From Pleodorina starrii (taxonomy: Eukaryota; Chlorophyta; Chlorophyceae; Chlamydomonadales; Volvocaceae), in contig BRXU01000013.1 of NCBI GenBank assembly GCA_030267565.1, forward strand, positions 412,001-476,000: a stretch of DNA of 64,000 nucleotides, given 5' to 3'. A program made the position numbers and the translations under genes. The notes below the pieces were generated by a model that saw nothing but the letters and a program-made list of their open reading frames with translations, ran no database searches and was not told where the DNA came from. Below are positions 35,469 to 47,700 of the stretch, piece by piece; positions within the stretch are counted from its first letter, which is position 1, and each line of letters begins with the position of its first letter.

Positions 35469-37184
35469 TCACGTCTCACTGCGAGGCTGTAACCGCACCG
35501 CTCGTCGCGTCCTCCGCTCCCCTGTGCGGCGCCGGCTGCTGCTGCTACTGCTGTTTCTGCTGCTGTTGAGGTTGCGGCTGTCCTGGAGCATGGCTTTCGG
35601 AGCCAGCCTCGACACGGGCACGCGCGCGCAGCCGTTCTCAAAGTCTACGCTGTCGCTCCCGGGCGTCATGCCGCAGCAATCCACCATCGACGGCAGCCCC
35701 TGATCCCGCCTCCACACCGCCAAATCGTCCAACATCGTCCGATTCCACGGCACATACGGCAGGTCCACAGGCGCGACGGGCCCCGACGAGTTGACGACCG
35801 CCGGCGCCGCCGCCACTACCAACCCCGACGCTGCACCGACGCCGCCACCGCTGCTGCTGCCGTACACGCCGTACATGTGCTCCGCCGCCACGGCGCGGTA
35901 GCTGACGCGCACGCCGGGGTCGATCACGACGCGCGTGGGCCCCTGGCTGTGCAGGTCGTCGCACAGCAGACTGCACTCAGAGGCGTAGCACTCGCCGTCC
36001 GTGTGCGCGCGGAAGGAGACGCGGCGGCTGAGCAGCGGGTGGCCCTGCAGAGCCACCAGGCCGTTCCAGCAGCAGTACGCGCTGACCGGCAGCCCTGCCT
36101 GCATGCGCGCCGCCGTGGGCTCGTGGCGCGTGTAGGGCGGCTGACGGTAGAAGCGGCCGCCGCCCACGTCGCGCGCGACCCAGATGTCGTAAAAGAACAG
36201 GGGCAGCAGGCGCAGGAGGGAGTTGTCGCGGCGGTAGCGGCGGCGCCACAGCCGGAACGCGGGTTTCCAGGCCGCCAGGCGCTCGGCAAGGAAGCTCGGC
36301 GCGCGCCAGATCCGCTGCAGGTGCTGCGCCATGAACTGCTGCTGCTCGGACAGGCTGTGGTCCGCGAGGATGGGCTCGAAATCGAGGCCACATACCACGT
36401 CGTCGGAGTCGTACTGCAGCAGCCGTATGAGGCCCGTTGCATCGAAAAAGACGTCGTTGACAAAGACTATGCGCGAGGCGTGGCAGAACTCGGCCGCGGT
36501 GCCGCCGCAGGCTGCTTGCACCTGGCTTATGGCGGCCTGGCGGACCGAGGACAGGAACGCGATGCGGTCCTGGCCCGGGCTGCGGGTCAGGTTGCCGCCC
36601 GCGGTGATGATAAAACGCACGGACATGGCGCGAAGCAGGGCCCCTAACAGCTGCAGCCATTCCGGCGTGGCGTCCACGCTGCCACTCTCATAAATTGAGA
36701 CCAAAATATTGGCGGGGCCCAGCAGCTTAGCCACCCGCACCAGCTGCACCACCATGTTCGGCAGCACCGCCTCCGAATTGTAGAAATTCGCAGCGATAAT
36801 ACACTTGCCGGCGCATATCGACAGGTTAAAGTTTTGTAGCTCCGCGTTGTTGCAGGGCAAAACCAGGCCGCTCCGCCTCGCCAAAAGAACTGCATTCACA
36901 GTTGGATTGTTGGTGTATGTCAGGGGACTGATGTCGTGGCATGTCACATCCAAGGCGGTGTCAACGGGCTGTCCCGCGTCGCGCGCGGCCAAATCGGTCA
37001 AGACCCTTGTCAGCTCCCCAGCTAACGGCGATGGATACACTAATTTGTGGTGCCACTGTTGCCAGAAGTGTCCGACAAGAAGTTGCAGATATGCTAAGCC
37101 CAGCAGTACCCCAAAAGCGATGAAAGGCCAGGGACAACTGTTCAAGGCTGGAAAATTGGCAAGGAGCCGACGATTGCGAAGCAT
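35469..37184 (-). CDS. CAP59/CMT1-like glycosyltransferase (GT69), intronless, 571 residues
   Basis: A single uninterrupted frame starts at ATG 37184. A hydrophobic segment at about residues 18-42 (PFIAFGVLLGLAYLQLLVG) is a type II signal anchor, placing the enzyme in the Golgi or ER. The catalytic part follows the GT69 order: ANFYNSEAVLPNMV, ILVSIYESGSVDATPEWLQL, R-I-V-F-V-N-D-V-F-F, a D-x-D-D-V-V-C-G-L-D-F block, FFYDIWVARDVGG, P-V-S-A-Y-C-C-W-N-G, then ECYASECSLLCDDL and V-R-V-S-Y. This family includes the fungal alpha-1,3-mannosyltransferase CMT1 and capsule protein CAP59. The acceptor in algae is unknown; a wall or secreted glycan is likely. The C-terminus adds an Asn/Ser/Arg-rich tail. 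The gene is oddly intronless among intron-dense neighbours. Confidence 0.88.
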   Translation of the reverse strand: MLRNRRLLANFPALNSCPWPFIAFGVLLGLAYLQLLVGHFWQQWHHKLVYPSPLAGELTRVLTDLAARDAGQPVDTALDVTCHDISPLTYTNNPTVNAVLLARRSGLVLPCNNAELQNFNLSICAGKCIIAANFYNSEAVLPNMVVQLVRVAKLLGPANILVSIYESGSVDATPEWLQLLGALLRAMSVRFIITAGGNLTRSPGQDRIAFLSSVRQAAISQVQAACGGTAAEFCHASRIVFVNDVFFDATGLIRLLQYDSDDVVCGLDFEPILADHSLSEQQQFMAQHLQRIWRAPSFLAERLAAWKPAFRLWRRRYRRDNSLLRLLPLFFYDIWVARDVGGGRFYRQPPYTRHEPTAARMQAGLPVSAYCCWNGLVALQGHPLLSRRVSFRAHTDGECYASECSLLCDDLHSQGPTRVVIDPGVRVSYRAVAAEHMYGVYGSSSGGGVGAASGLVVAAAPAVVNSSGPVAPVDLPYVPWNRTMLDDLAVWRRDQGLPSMVDCCGMTPGSDSVDFENGCARVPVSRLAPKAMLQDSRNLNSSRNSSSSSSRRRTGERRTRRAVRLQPRSET

Positions 37185-38752
37185 TGCTACGGATTGTCAT
37201 TTGCCAGGAGTAGGAACTGACATGATTGTATAAAGTCAAGTGTCAAGTGTCACAGGAAACCTCGTACACCCCGATGCTACTTGGAGCACAGGCAGCGAGG
37301 AGCGCGGCTTCCTGGGCGCGCTTATAGTATACAAAGGTGTGCAACGCAGTTCGGTTTGCTGCACTTCCTAGGTGCATAAGGTGGATAGGTTTCGCGTTTC
37401 GGGGCCCTGGGTTGTAGGAAGCTGTTGGAAGCGTCGACAGACGCCGACAGCGCGACCGTTGACAAGGCTGGGTACGGCAGAGAAGCGCTGTTTAACCGTT
37501 TAGTCCATCGATCGGCATCGTCCAGATTACGTTAGTCCAGAGCGTCGTGGCTGAGCGGGCAGCTTGGTAGTGATGGCGCAGTCTCACCATACCTGATACA
37601 TACCCTAGCCTTGGTTTGCTTCTGTATGTCCCAAGCTACCGATGCCAGGCCCCCTTGCCCGTATCCCCTAGATAACCCCAACAATTTGGGGCAGTCCATT
37701 TCGCGCAACATGCATTCCTCGACCCTCGACACACGCGCAAAGCAAGCGCTTGCAGCACCACAGCCCTCAGTGCGGGAATGCCGCGGCTTCCAGTCCGCTG
37801 TCGACCGTGGACCTGTCACACCCCGATACTTTATTGCGCCAACGGCGATACCGGCCAGGTGCTATCGCTCCGAGACAAATGCCTTGGCGCAGCAAGAAGC
37901 GCACAAACCAGTGCAGCCTCTGCTCCGGAACCACCCACCCACGCAGACCGAGTCGTCTGTCGTCTGTCTATCCACCGCGTTTGAAACGCCCCATCCTCAG
38001 TCCTCATTGGACGGACGCGCAACGTTGGCAGCTACATGGCTGCTAGGCGCTTCAAGTCCCGCTCTTCCGCACCGTTCTTCCACGCCCATCCACGCACGCA
38101 CGAGCGCCAAATGCTTCATATTGCATGCGCCAGGAACAAAGCGTCCGCAGGAATGAGTCCACTCCCGCCAGCAGTGCTGGGTCACGAGCCGTATCGGTCA
38201 AAGTGTCGCACGCAAAGACACGGGCCCTCAGGGTAAATCTGTAGTCTAGTTCGCATTTGCACACGCTGCGCCCGCGCTGTGACTGCCCCACGATAAACCA
38301 CAGCCCCTCTGTAACAATCTCAGTATCGACAGCACAAAGCGGTACACCCTTGCCACGCCAGGCCGCCCGTCCATGACGCGACACCATACCCGTCCCTCCC
38401 ACCTCAGCCGTTACTCCGAATGTCCACTTCCGCGCTGCATAGGTCTAACCACAACCCGATCTCGCCTGCCCTGTCGCCAGCGCAGGCCCAATTTTGCCTT
38501 CACGACGTGATCTCGTCCGTCCTTCTCCACCCCTCGCGCGCCCCTCCCCACGCCTCCCACGCCCCTCCCAAAGCACCTGCCCCCACTCCAACAACTTCCA
38601 GAAAAGCTTCAGGACATCCCACCATCCCCAGGCGAGCGCAGGACTACCAGGACTGCGCGTCTCGTCTCACTCATAAACCCGCACGCACGCAGAGATTTCA
38701 TTCCTAGATCCAACCAGGTCCCAGATCTGGATGCGGACCCGGATGCTGTTAT
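37185..38752. other. Intergenic: GT69 promoter side and NPHP4 3' flank
   Basis: The promoter of the minus-strand GT69 gene should be just above 37184, and the 3' untranslated region of minus-strand NPHP4 just below 38753. The stretch has no supported gene. A tRNA-like A-box was considered near 37551 and rejected. Confidence 0.45.
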
Positions 38753-41700
38753 TCATTTGTAGATCCGCACCCGGATCTTGAGGCACTCCTCCGTCTTGTC
38801 CTCGTCGTCGTTGACGAACACCAGCGCGTCCACGATGCCTGCGGTGGCGGCGCGCGCGTCAAAGGTGAGGCCTACCGGCCGCGTGGCGCCGGCGGGCATC
38901 TGCAGCCGCGGCGGCGTGAAGTGCAGCAGCCAGGGCTGGTTGGATCGCAGCGTGAAGATGCGGTAGTGGTGGTAGGGGTTGGTGTAGGTGATCTTCTTGT
39001 TGGCCACTGTGCCCACCGGAAGCTCCACCTCGAACGTCCTGAAGGGGGGCAGGGCGGGGGAGGGGGTTTGAAGAGTGGGAGGGAGGGGGAGGGGGGAGGG
39101 GAGGGGGGACAGAAAAAGGGCAGAGGGCAGGGGCGACAGAAGGGAAGGGGATGAGAATGGACAAGAAGGGGGACTTTGGGAGAGGCGGACGATTGGGAAA
39201 AGGTGTGACGGGAGCAGGATGAGGGGAGAGGGAAGTGGGGTGCCATCACACACAAATATAGATACTGGGAGGAGGAGAGGAGGGGTGGCAGCGATGACAG
39301 GCGCAGGACACGGGCATTTCACCGGGCGGCGACCAGTCACGAACGTGCCTCCAGGCCACCCCACCCCCGCCCACCTGCTGATGAGCGGGCCCTGCGCCTC
39401 CGCCGACACCAGCATTGCGTACACCAGCTCGCGGCTCTCGCTGTCCACGATGTTGATCTTGACGTCCTTGAGCCCCACCGCCACCGGCCGGAAGCTCAGC
39501 AGCACCTCAGTCAGAGCGCCGCCCACCAGCACGAACGAGTCGGGGGAGACCTGGTGAGGCAGAGCGGTGGGACAGGCAGGATGGGCGGAGCGGCGGGACA
39601 GGAGGAGAGGAGAGGGGACAGACAAGGGCGCGGCGCGGTCAGGGGCCGGGCGAGCGAGCGCTATCACGGGTGGGGGGATGGCGGTAGGGTTCGGGGTTCG
39701 GGTGGCGGCGGGAAGAAGACATCCCACGGGCGGGACTGTCAGGAAGCAGCGGCCGACTGAGCCACCACCGAATCCTCAGCCCCTAGCCCCCAGCCCGGCA
39801 GACCCCCTAGCCCTGCCCGGGTCGCCTCGGTCATTTTCCAGACCGCCCAATCTCCCAGCCCAGACCCACGGCGGCCAGCCCCACCAACCCCCCACCCAAC
39901 CCAGCCCCCCTTCCAGCAGCCCCTGAGCCCCCCCCACCAGCAGCTCGTCCGGGTGTGTCGTGTATGCCGCCACGCGCCTGGACACCACTCCCCGCAGCAC
40001 CACGCTGGCGGTGCTGGTCTGGCCGATCATGGCGCGCATGTCCACCTTGCGCAACGCGTGCAGGAACACCTGCCACACCTCCACCGGTCGGGCCATGAGG
40101 CGGTCGACGTAGAGCAGCACGTAAAAGTGGCTCACGCCCGGCGCGGCGCCCGCCTTGGCCTTGAGGTACAGCTCGTCGCGGTCGGGCCCGGCGGTGAGGC
40201 CGCTGCTGCCGGTGCCCAGAATGACGTCGGGGTCGCTGCAGGCGGCGCACATGTGGCGCAGCGCCCCCGGAGCTGAGGCCAAATAGGAGGCGTGGGCGCC
40301 GGGCAGGTTGCGCAGCTTGACGGTGGTGCGCAGCAGCTGCCGCTCGGGGTGGTAGTACCTGGTGGGGAGTTGAATGAGGGAGGGGGAGGGGGATGTAGGG
40401 AAATGGGGGGTGATAAAAGGAACCACAACGAAGGAACCGAGGAGGGATGCGGGAGGGAGGGAGGGAGGGAGGGAGGGAGGGAGGGAGGGAGGGAGGGAGG
40501 GAGGGAGGGAGGGAGGGAGGGAGGGAGGGAGGGAGGCGACCCATGCTGGGCTCCTCGGCATACCGTACTGACTGCTGGGCTGAGTTTGCGAGCCTTAACG
40601 TTTGCGAGGGGGCTCAAATGCGTGTGGCCCACCTGACGCACACGGCTGCGCCGCGGAGTGCCGCATATGTGTCTGCCCCCATCCGCTCTGTCTCGCCCGC
40701 ATCCGCGACGCATCCCTACCGCTTTGAACGGGCTGGTTGCTGCAAGCAGTCCCCGTTTCGCATTGCGCCCCAAATTCCCTACCTGAAGGTCCGGTCGATG
40801 ATGATGGGCCGCGGCACCACCTCCAGCTCCAGCACCGCCACTGGCACATCGTCCTTGGTGTTAACCATCTCAATGGACACCGTGTGGCCCGAAAGAGGGG
40901 CGGCAGCAGCGCCGCCGCCGCCGGCCGCGGCGCGCGCCGCTTGTGTAGGACTGTCGTGCACCCCGGCGGCCGCGGCGGCGACGGCGGAGCTGCGCACGCG
41001 CGCCGCCAGCGACTGGCTGACGGGCGGCTCCGGAACCAGCACGCCACTCTTGTAGGCGTCGGGCGGCTCGAAGGACTGGAGCCGGAATGGCAACGTGATG
41101 CGCTCATGGGCCTGTGTCGCAGAACACGCATGTGCACACGCAGTGGGAACGGGGAGCAGAGGGCGCGGAGCGCAGAGCGGAGTCCCTCGCGCCCCACCGC
41201 ACGCAGACACAGGCACAGACACAGGCGCCGACTCTCCCATACTCCCATACATCGCACCGCACCTGCAGGTATATCCGGTTGCCGCTCATGACCTCCTGCT
41301 CCAGCGGCCCCACCGGCTGCGACACGGTGCCCAGGAAGCGCGCATTGGCGGCCCTCAGCGCCCGGTAGTCGTCCAGTCGGGACAGGACCGACACCTCGGC
41401 GGGATGGCTGATGCGCAGCTCGAACGTCTGCGGCTCGGTGGGTTGGGTTTGTAGGGAGGTGCAGGCGAGGAGCACAGGTAAGGAAAGGTGATCAACCGCA
41501 GGTGAGGAACCGCAGTGAAGGGACGAAGGCGACGGGCGGCGGACGCGGAAGGGCGGGGCACCACCCTTGTACGGATCTTCCAGCCGCTTCTTCCAACCCC
41601 AACGCACAGGCAACCGACCTGCTCGTGGCTGTACGGATTCTGGAACTCGTATTCGTACACCAGGACCTCGCCGTACGCCGGCCGCACCACGCGCCGCGTC

Positions 41701-44700
41701 ACCATGGCCTTCCGCAGCTGCTCCAGAATGAATTCGTGCTTGCGCCGGCCGCGCGCCGCCGCCACGTCCGCCAGCAGCTGCTTCTGCACCCGCCGGAACT
41801 GGTCCTCCCGCCCGCCAGAATACCCTGACTGGCGGACGCCCTGCACGAGATGGATGGGCGAGGCGAGGTGGCGGATCCAGCGTAAGGCGCACGCAGCAGC
41901 GGCAGCAGGCGGGTCACCGAAGCGAGGCAGTGGGCAGTGTCCGATGGCGGCACAAAGCCAGGCGCCAGGTGAGTCCTCCCGCAGAACGCGTGGGGCACAG
42001 CGCAAGCGCCGTGCAGCGTGTCGTGTCGTGCCAAGCACCGTACTATTGCCCCCGATGCCCGTCTCCTCCGCCAAAACACGTACCTGCAGCCCGCCTTCCC
42101 GCCCCACCTTCCCCAACCGTCCCCACCTTCCCCCGCCTCCCGCCTTACCGGCACGTCCCCGCTGTCTTCCAGTCGCAGATACTGCTGCACCCGCGCGCTC
42201 TTACGGTGGCTGGACTCCAGGATGCGCAGCTTCATGTCCTCACCCGGGGGGGCCAGGCCGGGGCCGGGGCCGCCGAAGGGCGCGGCCATGAACTCGCCGC
42301 CGGGCCCGTGGGCGCCGGCGGGGGACACCGGCACGCCGGCTGCGGAGCGGAGCGGAACAGCAGCGACGAGTGGGTGGGCGGAGAGGGGAGACCGTGTTGC
42401 CGATAGCCGGGGATTGGGGGCCTTCTGGAGAGGTAGGGACAGGCGTGACTAGCGCAGCGTGCGTGAGCGCAGCTCGAAGTGATGCGCGGAGCTGGGCTGG
42501 AGTGACAGTGCCATGGTCCCTGAGATGCTGATGCGTTCACTTTCATGCCCAGCACCCACCCACCCAGCCACCCAGCCTGACTCACCCGCAGCCAGCTCTC
42601 GCGCGATGGGCGACTGCGGGATTTCCCACGCCGGCTTGGCCCGCACGCGCTTCTTGCCCGGCCGGTTGTGCGCGTCGTCAAAGGTGGGCAGCTGTGCGTC
42701 GGTGTTGCGCGAGTCGCGACCCAGGTTGAGGATGCGCAGCACGATGGAGCCACGGGAGATGACGGTGGCCTTGGTGTCGTTCAGGCCTGAACCAGGGGTG
42801 CAGGGGCAGCAGAGACGCGATGCAAGAAGCAAGATGGGGGTGTTGAGGTTGGGATGGGGGTCAGGTAGTGGTGGAGAAGGAGGTCAGGACTTGGGGAGAG
42901 TGTGGCAAGGGGAAACGAGAGGACGAGCGGAATCGGGGCACGAGAGCACCTGTCAGAGCAGGGCATAGGAACGCCACCCCGCGCTACGCGCTACGCTCCC
43001 CCGACACGCTCTGCCGGTGCCCCCGCCTCGCCAGCCTGGATCGACCCGCTCGCAGGTCGCCCAGCCCCCTCACCCGTGTTTGCGTTGTATGCCGCCTCCG
43101 TGAAGGACTGTCCCTGCAGCGAGGGCGCCACCGCCGCCTGGTCCAGGATGGGCACCTCCACCAGCAGCTCGGCAAAGTCACGACCCTGGCGCAGCAGCGA
43201 CTGGAGGTCCACGGAGGCGGTGCCCAACTGCGCGGGGGGTAAAAAGAAGATACCGCAGCGGAGACGGGGAGGGGAGGGGCGGGGTTGAGTATTCCACGGA
43301 TAGGCTGGAGCCCGAGGGGAGAGAGGGGTGGGAATAGGGACAGATACGCAGCAGGGTAGGATACCTTGGTATGGTATGCAGGGCGGGGCGGGATGAGGGA
43401 TGAGGGACCGCCGCGCCATGCCCCTTCCCATTCACTCCAGGTAAATCCGCCGCGGCTCCTCTTTCCTACGCGCTCCCCCCTCACCCCAGCAATAACCCCC
43501 GCAGCACCCGCAGTGCTCGCAGTACCTGCAGCAGCGACTCTCCGTCCCACACGTCCAGGTGCAGCGTCTTGGACGCCAGGTACTGCGCAAACGCCATCGC
43601 CGCCTCGAAGCCCGCCTGCTGCGCGCTCTGGCCGCTGGGCACCGGCTCCGCGCCGCCGTCCACGTCGAACTTGAGCACCAGCCCCGCGCCGCGCTTGGCG
43701 GGGTCGGCCGGCACCAGCACGCTTGTGGCCCCCACCGCATCGTCCTCCAGGCGGATGGGCACCAGCAGCCCTACTTCCGAGGTGGTGGGCGGGAAGTGGT
43801 AGAACTGGAAGGTGAGGTATAGCGCCTTAAGGGCGGTGGGCGCGTTGAGGGTGTCGTGGTGGCGGTAGGCCAGGAACTGCAGCACGATGTCGGAGGCGAC
43901 CCGGGGGTCGCGCGCCTCGATGGCGAGGTCGTACGGCGTCGCCGACGGGCCGCGTGGCGGGCCGCGGTGGCGAAGCATGGCCTGGACGTCAGTCGGCAGC
44001 GCGTCCAACATGCCTGGCGGAGCGTGGCCATGGGGTTTGGCGTTTAATGGGGTGTGAGGCAGCCGCGGGGCGTGGGGCGTGGGATGGGGAGAGGGCAGGC
44101 CAGGACCGTCTTCACGGCGAGGCGAGGGCCTGCCACACGTTGGAAGCCGCTGCAGGCTGTAACTGCCCCCCGATCAGCGCTAGGCCACGCCACCCTGCTT
44201 TACATCCCCTTGAAGCCGTCCAGCCCGCCCCCACCTGAACGGATTCCGCCCCAGCCAGACCTGCCTCCGTCCCCTCTTGTTCCCAACCCCACAAGGCCCG
44301 CCTCACCCGCGTCGTGCAGCTGCTGCAGCAGCACCCGCGATGGCGCCGAGCCGGGCGGCTTGCCCTCCGGCGCCTGTCCGCCGCTGAACATGGTGTGGTC
44401 TCCGAAGTTGCGTGTGGGCTCCATGTCCAGGAAGCGCTGCAGCTCCTCGGGGGCAGGCTGCAGGGCCAGCAGGGGACGGGAGGGGGTGAGCAGAAAGATG
44501 GGGATGCGGTGGCGGTCCACGGGTCGTCACGTTCATGGGATGACTTGATCAGAGAACCCGCTCCCGCGTCCAAGCAGCGAAGCGGACCGAAAGAAGGACG
44601 CGGAAAACCACTTCGGCGACGGCGGCGCCAGCGGGTGCTCGTGCGCGAGGGTCGGTAAGTCACCGCCAAGTGTTTTGGGTGGGGATTGGGGAGACTGGAC

Positions 44701-47700
44701 CGCCCACCGCGGCCTGCCGTACCTGCATGCTGGCCCTCAGGGCGCGCTGCGCGTCTCGCGGGTTGACGGCGTCCGGCACGCCAGCCCGGTCGTTGAGCGC
44801 CAGGAAGGAGTTGCGCAGCGACTTGCGCTCCTGCGGGCGTTAGTGGGCGGGCGGGTGCGCCAAGCAGGGAAGGAACGAGACCGCGCGGGCGAGGGCGAGG
44901 AGGCGGGCTCAGGCAGCAAGGGTAGGCTCAGAAGAGAGCGGCCCCACCCGACCCAGCCACAATAAGCCACATGTGCGGCTCCCACGCGGCCCATACCACA
45001 TTACCATTGCGCTGCGATACGCCCACACAAACCCCCACTACTCAGTGCGCTTCAGGCCCACCACGTCCACCTCCACCTCCGCATTCGCACTCGCGACCTG
45101 GCGCCCACTCACGTCCTTAAGCTCGTCCACCGCCCGGGTGAGCAGCTCCAACTGGCGCTGCATGGCGGCTGTGAGGTCCAGCAGCTCCGGGGGCACACCG
45201 TAGCTGCGGTGGGAGCCTGACCAGCAGCAGCAGCAGCGGGGAGGCGGGTGGTGGGGAGAAAGAAGATACCGCAACGGGGGATTGTGGGTTGGAATGCGTG
45301 AAAAAACGAGCCCTGCGGGAGGCACCGAAGAACCGGGGGTAGCGGCTGGGCGCAGAAACGCCAAGCGGTTGAGTACCACCTGGCCCCCCTCCCCAGGCCC
45401 ACACCTGGCTAACTACTACGTCGTCAGTAACGTGCATAAGAGAACGAACCTCCGCGTATACGCGAACGCACACACGCGGCGTACCCGTGCTTCTCCTGGC
45501 AAAGTCGACCGAGGGCACCCGCTCAAGCGGCGCCAGCTCCCCCACCACCGGCGGCGGCTCCCTCGCGTCCGGGTCCAGCTCGTTGATCTCGGGCGGCGGC
45601 ACGATCTCCTCGGGCACCGGCACCGGCTGCAGCAGCACCTCCAGCGGCTGGTCGCCCCACACCGCCTCCTCGTCGCGCTGCGCCTCGATCACCGCAAACA
45701 CCTTCTTGAGGGGCGGCAGGATGGGCGTGCGGGCTGTGGTGTGGGAAGGGGGAGGGAGGGAGAGGACGGGGCAGGGTGGGGCACAGCGGGGAGTGGGGCC
45801 CAAGGAGGGACACAAGTCGGGTGCTGGCGGTGGGCGAATAGCTTTCAGAGGGACTTGCAAGGTCATGCATGGACTGGGGTGCAGCCATTGCCCGTCCATC
45901 GAAAGGTCAACACAACGCAGAACACAACGCAAGAGGAAGGGTCGGTGAACACGTCTTTGAGGGCCGCGGCTGAATCCGCGAGGGCTGCGGTGGCATTGCC
46001 GGGGAACGGCCGATGGACCGCTTTCTCTCCGGGAACCAAAGGCCGAGCTTCCCCAGACCGCCTTCCGGCGCGCTCGCGCACTCCTACATTCACCCCCATC
46101 CCGTCCCAGAACCCCTTGCCTTTCCCGTGGTAAAGTCCCGCGGCTCCTCCAATCTTCTTCCCACGCACCCACCCACCCGCCCACCCAGCCAGCCAGCCAC
46201 CCACCCGTCTCGAACAGCTGGAATTCCACCAGCGGCTCCGGCACCTCCATGGCCATCATGTCCCCAAGCATGGCCCGCCAGTTGAGCGGCGGCTGATCGC
46301 GGAGCAGCAGCGGCCCCGACCCCGGCCCCGAAACCGCCGGCGGCTTGAGCGCGTAGCGGTGCACGCCCACCGCCACGTGCGCCGCGGAGCCGTCGTCCCG
46401 GATCTCAGAGAAGGGCACGAAGGCGGTGTAGCCGATCAGGTACTGCAGCGGGGCCAGGCCAGGCGGCGGCGGCGCCTGCGGAGGGCGGAGACCGGGGAGC
46501 AGCGCAGGGGTGGCAGTGGGGCAGCGGAGCGGAGGGGTCGCAGCCGCAGCCGCCACAGCGTCCACCACCAGCCCCGCGGTGACGACAGAAGCGTGCATGC
46601 GCGCACGTGTGCCCGCAAGCGTACACGCGCGCAAGTCTATACGTGCGCAAGCGTTACACGCGCCCACTAGCCGCAAGTTTGCACGCGCCCACGTGCGCAA
46701 GCCCACACGCGCCCACTAGCCGCAAGCGTACATGCGTGCACGCCCTCACCTGCGGGGGCGTGGCCAGCAGCTCCACGACAATTGTGACGAGCACGTCCGC
46801 CATGACGTAATCGAACACGGGGTGGGGTGTGGGCACCTGCAGCACCTTCCAGCCCGGCACGTCCAGGTGCGTCAGGTCGGTCAGCTCGTAGGCGGGGCCC
46901 ACGAAGGTGCGGCCGTTGTGCACCGACACGCGGATGGTATAGGTGAGGCTGCCGGTGGAGGGGGCCTGGTAGATGGGCGACTGCGCGGCGGCGGTGCCGG
47001 GCGCCGGCACGCTGCGCGAGCGTGCGGACGGACGACAGCGGGAGGGAGCAGGGTCAGGAGGTGTAGGAGGGTTACTTGGTTGCAGCAATGCGGGGCGCCC
47101 TACATGGGCCCTGCGCGAGCGCGGATGACTGACTTTGAAATTCATCAGCCCGAGGTCACAGCCCACCAAACCAACCTCGAGCGATTCGGACTCGGATCCG
47201 TCCGGGGCCGTCCTAGCCAAGCCATTCCCGACAGTCCCAAGCTGGCCCGCAATGACACTCACAAGCCGGTGGCCATGCCGTGCCTCGCGTCCAGGGACAT
47301 GAGCAGATCGTGCACGCGCATGGGCAGCGCCAGCTGCAGCCGTCGCAGCATGATGCTGTAGGTGGGGCTGAGCATGGGCGAGGCGAGCGTGGAGATGAGG
47401 GTCTTGGTGGTGGTGGACAGCAGCCCGCTGGCGGCGAAGCGGCGCAGGCCGGGCACGGCGTCGCTGTAGGTGACCAGGAAGTTCTCGGGAAGCAGCGGGA
47501 TGTAGGGCTCCATGGCGGGGTACACCTCGGCCTGGCGGGGGCGGCGGGTGGGGTAGTAAGCACGGAGGAACGCAGCGGAGGAACGCAGGAGACGTTGCGG
47601 TGGTCGGCGGCGGGCGGCAGTTGCGAAGGTAGCCGCAGCGGGCAGTACGTGGCGAGGTCCGGGGAGGTCGGGGGAAGGCCGCGGAACGCGGCTTGAGGGT

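Noticed and set aside
37541..37620. tRNA-like A-box (TGGCTGAGCGG) suggesting a tRNA gene
   Set aside because: No B-box of the GGTTCGANNCC type follows and no cloverleaf can be drawn.
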